A stretch of DNA of 7,622 nt from Sulfurovum sp. (GTDB taxonomy: Bacteria > Campylobacterota > Campylobacteria > Campylobacterales > Sulfurovaceae). A program made the translations under genes and the position numbers. Positions 5,855 to 7,622 of the stretch are shown here, piece after piece. Each line of letters begins with the position of its first letter. Position 1 is the first letter of the stretch. The notes under the pieces are model-generated. The model saw nothing but the letters and a program-made list of their open reading frames with translations. It was not told where the DNA came from and ran no database searches. The stretch lies in NCBI GenBank assembly GCA_026984165.1, contig JALSSQ010000296.1, positions 1-7,622 on the forward strand, read 5' to 3'.

Positions 5855-6475
5855 ATGAAAAAAATAAGTGCATATAGTTTAGTATGTTTGATGCTCATAG
5901 GGTGTGGGGGAGGAGGAAGTACTATTCCTGCAACAACCAATTCTTCATCAACAACAAATTCGGGAACATCATCAAATGCTTATGATGCACCAATAATAGA
6001 GGATACAGTAAAACAAAATTATCTTGATGCAATAAATCAGGCAAGATCCAAACAACAAGATTGTGGAAGAGAAGGAATCAAAAAACCTGTTGACCCATTA
6101 ACATGGAATGATGCATTGTATAAGGCTGCTTATGAACATAGTGAAGATATGGCAGAAAGTAATACGTTTAGTCATGATGGTTCAGGAACCAATTCGGATT
6201 GGACGGCTCAAATATTATTATTAACTCGCGGAAGTACTTTTGATGAACGTATTATTAATAATGGATATAGTAATTTTCGTACAATAGGGGAAAACCTCAC
6301 TGTAGGAACTAATGGGGACTTGGCACAGAAAGCCATAAACGCTTGGCTGAAAAGTGATGAACATTGTAAAAACTTAATGAACCCAGCATATAAAGAAGTA
6401 GGTATGGCACATGTTGAAAAAGCAGGAACAAAATATACACATTATTGGTCACAAGAATTTGGCGCTAAACGCTAA
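5855..6475 (+). CDS. CAP/SCP-domain (YkwD-like) lipoprotein
   Basis: This 206-residue lipoprotein has a basic hydrophobic signal with lipobox LIGC (lipidated Cys C17). Glycines follow the Cys, giving no Asp at +2, so outer-membrane sorting is likely. A Ser/Thr/Asn-rich linker runs from about residue 18 to 43, and a CAP domain from about 54 to 203. The CAP signatures are AAYEHSEDMAESNTFSHDG (H95, H107), TIGENLTVG (E146), AWLKSDEHCKNLMNPAYKEVGMA and HYWSQEFG. C70 and C171 could form a disulfide. Bacterial CAP proteins are secreted and mostly of unknown activity, so no reaction is assigned. Its leader carries the c-di-GMP riboswitch candidate, which points to a role linked to surface life. A clear AAGGA site (5844-5848) precedes the ATG by 6 nt. 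It lies between aguB and aguA and overlaps the aguA stop by 4 nt tail to tail. Confidence 0.88.
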   Translation: MKKISAYSLVCLMLIGCGGGGSTIPATTNSSSTTNSGTSSNAYDAPIIEDTVKQNYLDAINQARSKQQDCGREGIKKPVDPLTWNDALYKAAYEHSEDMAESNTFSHDGSGTNSDWTAQILLLTRGSTFDERIINNGYSNFRTIGENLTVGTNGDLAQKAINAWLKSDEHCKNLMNPAYKEVGMAHVEKAGTKYTHYWSQEFGAKR

Positions 6476-7473
6476 TAAACCACTTGCATCGTAGAACAAT
6501 GCAAACTCCCCCCCTCTTCTATCAACTTTAAACAGTTGATAGGAATAATCTCTTTTTCTGGAAATAACTTCTTAAATATCTCATGGACAAGCTCATCATT
6601 TTTATCAGCATAAGTGGGGTAGAGCAGTGCATCATTGGTGATGAGAAAATTGGCATAAGTTGCAGGCAGGCGTTCTTGTTTGTCATTGTAAATCGCATCT
6701 GGCATAGGCAGAGGCACCAAGGTGTATGGCTTGCCCTCTTTGGTGCAAAATGATTGGAGTTGTGTTTCCATCTTTTGCAGGCTTTCATAATGTTCGTCTT
6801 TGGGGTTGTCACACTTGACATAGACTATTGTCTCTTTGTTGACAAAACGTGCCAGTGTATCAACATGAGAGTCTGTATCATCTCCTGCTAAATAGCCATC
6901 ATCAAGCCAAAGTAGTCTTTGAGTACCTAGAGTCTCTTTGAGTTTTTCTTCAACTTCTTCTTTTGTCAACCCACCGTTTCTGTTTGGGTTACAAAGGCAA
7001 GTGCTAGTAGTAAGTATTGTCCCCTCTCCATCACTCTCTATAGCGCCTCCCTCCAAAACAAAATCTATCTGCTCCAATGGTGTAGTGCCCATGTAGCCTT
7101 TTTTGTGTAAAAGACTATTGACAGTGTTGTCAAATGAAGCTTCAAATTTACCACCCCAGCCATCAAAGGTAAAATCCAAAAGTCTTTTTTCTCCATTTTC
7201 TTTGATAGAAATATACCCATAATCACGTATCCAAGTATCGTTGGTGGGTATCTCTATAAACGTCATATTTCGTGTCGAGCAAAACATGGAAGCAATCTTG
7301 TTTTTATCTTTACAGATGATATAGACAGCTTCTTTATAGGCAATAGCTTGAGCGATACGAATAAATGGGGAAAGTGCTTCATTTAAGCCACCTTCTGCCC
7401 AGTCTGTCTCCTCATGAGGAAAACTCATCAAAACACACTGTTGTCTCTCCCATTCCGCTGGCATGATTTTCAT
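6472..7473 (-). CDS. aguA: Agmatine deiminase
   Basis: AguA hydrolyses agmatine to N-carbamoylputrescine and ammonia, the step before AguB. The 333 residues show the peptidyl-arginine-deiminase fold signatures: MPAEWERQQCVLMSFPH at 4-20, NDTWIRDYG at 78-86, FDGWGGKF at 103-110, LEGGAIESDGEG at 140-151, GDDTDSHVDTLARF at 197-210 (catalytic His H203) and EEGGSLHCSTMQ at 319-330 with nucleophile C326. It is slightly shorter than many homologues but lacks nothing obvious. GAAGG at 7480-7484 lies 6 nt before the ATG. Upstream, only 53 bp separate it from divergent alr. Its last 4 nt overlap the end of the convergent CAP lipoprotein gene. Residues 320-322 (Glu-Gly-Gly) are written with a run of seven G, immediately before the catalytic motif. 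Confidence 0.95.
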   Translation of the reverse strand: MKIMPAEWERQQCVLMSFPHEETDWAEGGLNEALSPFIRIAQAIAYKEAVYIICKDKNKIASMFCSTRNMTFIEIPTNDTWIRDYGYISIKENGEKRLLDFTFDGWGGKFEASFDNTVNSLLHKKGYMGTTPLEQIDFVLEGGAIESDGEGTILTTSTCLCNPNRNGGLTKEEVEEKLKETLGTQRLLWLDDGYLAGDDTDSHVDTLARFVNKETIVYVKCDNPKDEHYESLQKMETQLQSFCTKEGKPYTLVPLPMPDAIYNDKQERLPATYANFLITNDALLYPTYADKNDELVHEIFKKLFPEKEIIPINCLKLIEEGGSLHCSTMQVVY

Positions 7474-7483
7474 ATGATACCTT

Positions 7484-7511
7484 CATTTTTAATTTTTAAT
7501 TTTTAATTTTT
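7484..7511. repeat. AATTTTT heptamer array between aguA and alr
   Basis: CATTTTT is followed by three perfect AATTTTT units (7491-7511). The array is essentially the one at 4733-4760, in the orientation that puts T on the coding strand of alr. It fills most of the 53-bp divergent intergenic region and begins right at the aguA ribosome-binding site. Confidence 0.88.
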
Positions 7512-7514
7512 AAC

Positions 7515-7520
7515 TATAAT
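7515..7520 (+). promoter_or_regulatory. -10 box of alr, possibly shared with aguA
   Basis: TATAAT follows the T-rich array and ends 6 nt before the alr ATG at 7527, so transcription would start at or next to the A of ATG and leave no room for a ribosome-binding site. On the other strand the overlapping bases 7516-7521 read TATTAT, a possible -10 for aguA, whose ATG is about 45 nt away. Confidence 0.6.
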
Positions 7521-7526
7521 ACATCT

Positions 7527-7622
7527 ATGGCATTTATAAAAATAAACAAAGAAAATTTTTACCACAATCTTAACAAAATAGCGCTAAAAACTGGCTCAAA
7601 AGAGAAGATAGCTATCGTGCTT
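7527..7622 (+). CDS. alr: Alanine racemase, N-terminal part (runs off the window)
   Basis: Thirty-two open codons run to the window end, starting MAFIKINKENFYHNLNKIAL and ending TGSKEKIAIVL. This is the start of a fold-type III PLP-dependent alanine racemase: the I-x-I/L-N-K-x-N-F/L-x-H-N-L opening is followed by the strand (KIAIVL) that leads into the K-x-N-A-Y-G-H-G motif carrying the PLP lysine, which would come just past the edge. The enzyme converts L-alanine to D-alanine for peptidoglycan stems. No other in-frame start exists upstream (a TAA lies at 7497-7499 and no ATG follows it). No ribosome-binding site is visible because TATAAT lies at 7515-7520. It is divergent from aguA. The lysine motif itself is not visible, so the call rests on the first 32 residues. 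Confidence 0.82.
   Translation, partial: MAFIKINKENFYHNLNKIALKTGSKEKIAIVL

Noticed and set aside
5664..5873. A 69-codon minus-strand open frame covering the aubB-lipoprotein gap.
   Set aside because: It has no recognisable protein features or ribosome-binding site and lies across the riboswitch, whose structure explains the conservation better.
6484..6504. TTGCAT/ATGCAA 6-bp inverted repeat near the lipoprotein-aguA junction, as a terminator.
   Set aside because: The loop is 9 nt, there is no T run on either strand, and it lies in the aguA coding region encoding the essential LHC segment.

Overview
The window looks like chromosomal DNA of a Campylobacterota (epsilonproteobacterial) organism, most likely a free-living Sulfurovum/Sulfurimonas-type bacterium. 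Three things point there. The coding is dense and moderately AT-rich. The promoters have a good -10 box and T-rich upstream DNA instead of a clear -35. The left half also has the gene order yihY ('rbn') - glcD - pgbA-like - csd3-type M23 peptidase, which I recall from memory from Campylobacter jejuni (around Cj1212c-Cj1215) and, in part, Helicobacter pylori (csd3, pgbA, glcD around HP0506-HP0509).

Layout. Positions 1-2198 (minus strand) are a tight operon: an exported PgbA-N-like protein, a GlcD-type FAD oxidase, then the first 40 codons of a YihY-family membrane protein, with gaps of only 2 and 1 nt. A 135-nt divergent promoter region (2199-2333) separates it from a plus-strand pair, the Csd3-like peptidoglycan peptidase and a NUDT14-like Nudix hydrolase 5 nt downstream. 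Next come a truncated haemoglobin and N-carbamoylputrescine amidase (aguB), both minus. Then, on the plus strand, comes a CAP/SCP-domain lipoprotein preceded by what I read as a GEMM-I (cyclic di-GMP-I) riboswitch. Agmatine deiminase (aguA, minus) follows, and the window ends in the first 32 codons of alanine racemase (alr, plus).

How the genes work together. AguA and AguB catalyse consecutive steps from agmatine to putrescine but are separated by the convergent lipoprotein gene. Csd3 and Alr both serve the peptidoglycan wall, although they are not in one transcript. The lipoprotein would be under second-messenger control.

The most interesting item is the riboswitch candidate at about 5713-5812. 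The ligand-binding G and C and the stacking A are in place, a GNRA tetraloop caps a perfect 6-bp stem, and two helices differ from the Vibrio Vc2 aptamer by compensatory changes. It suggests that a surface CAP lipoprotein is controlled by c-di-GMP in Campylobacterota. Other signals are three 7-bp-unit tandem repeats in intergenic DNA, two of them the same AATTTTT array just upstream of -10 boxes; a possible leaderless or bidirectional alr/aguA promoter; and a G7 run abutting the catalytic motif of aguA.
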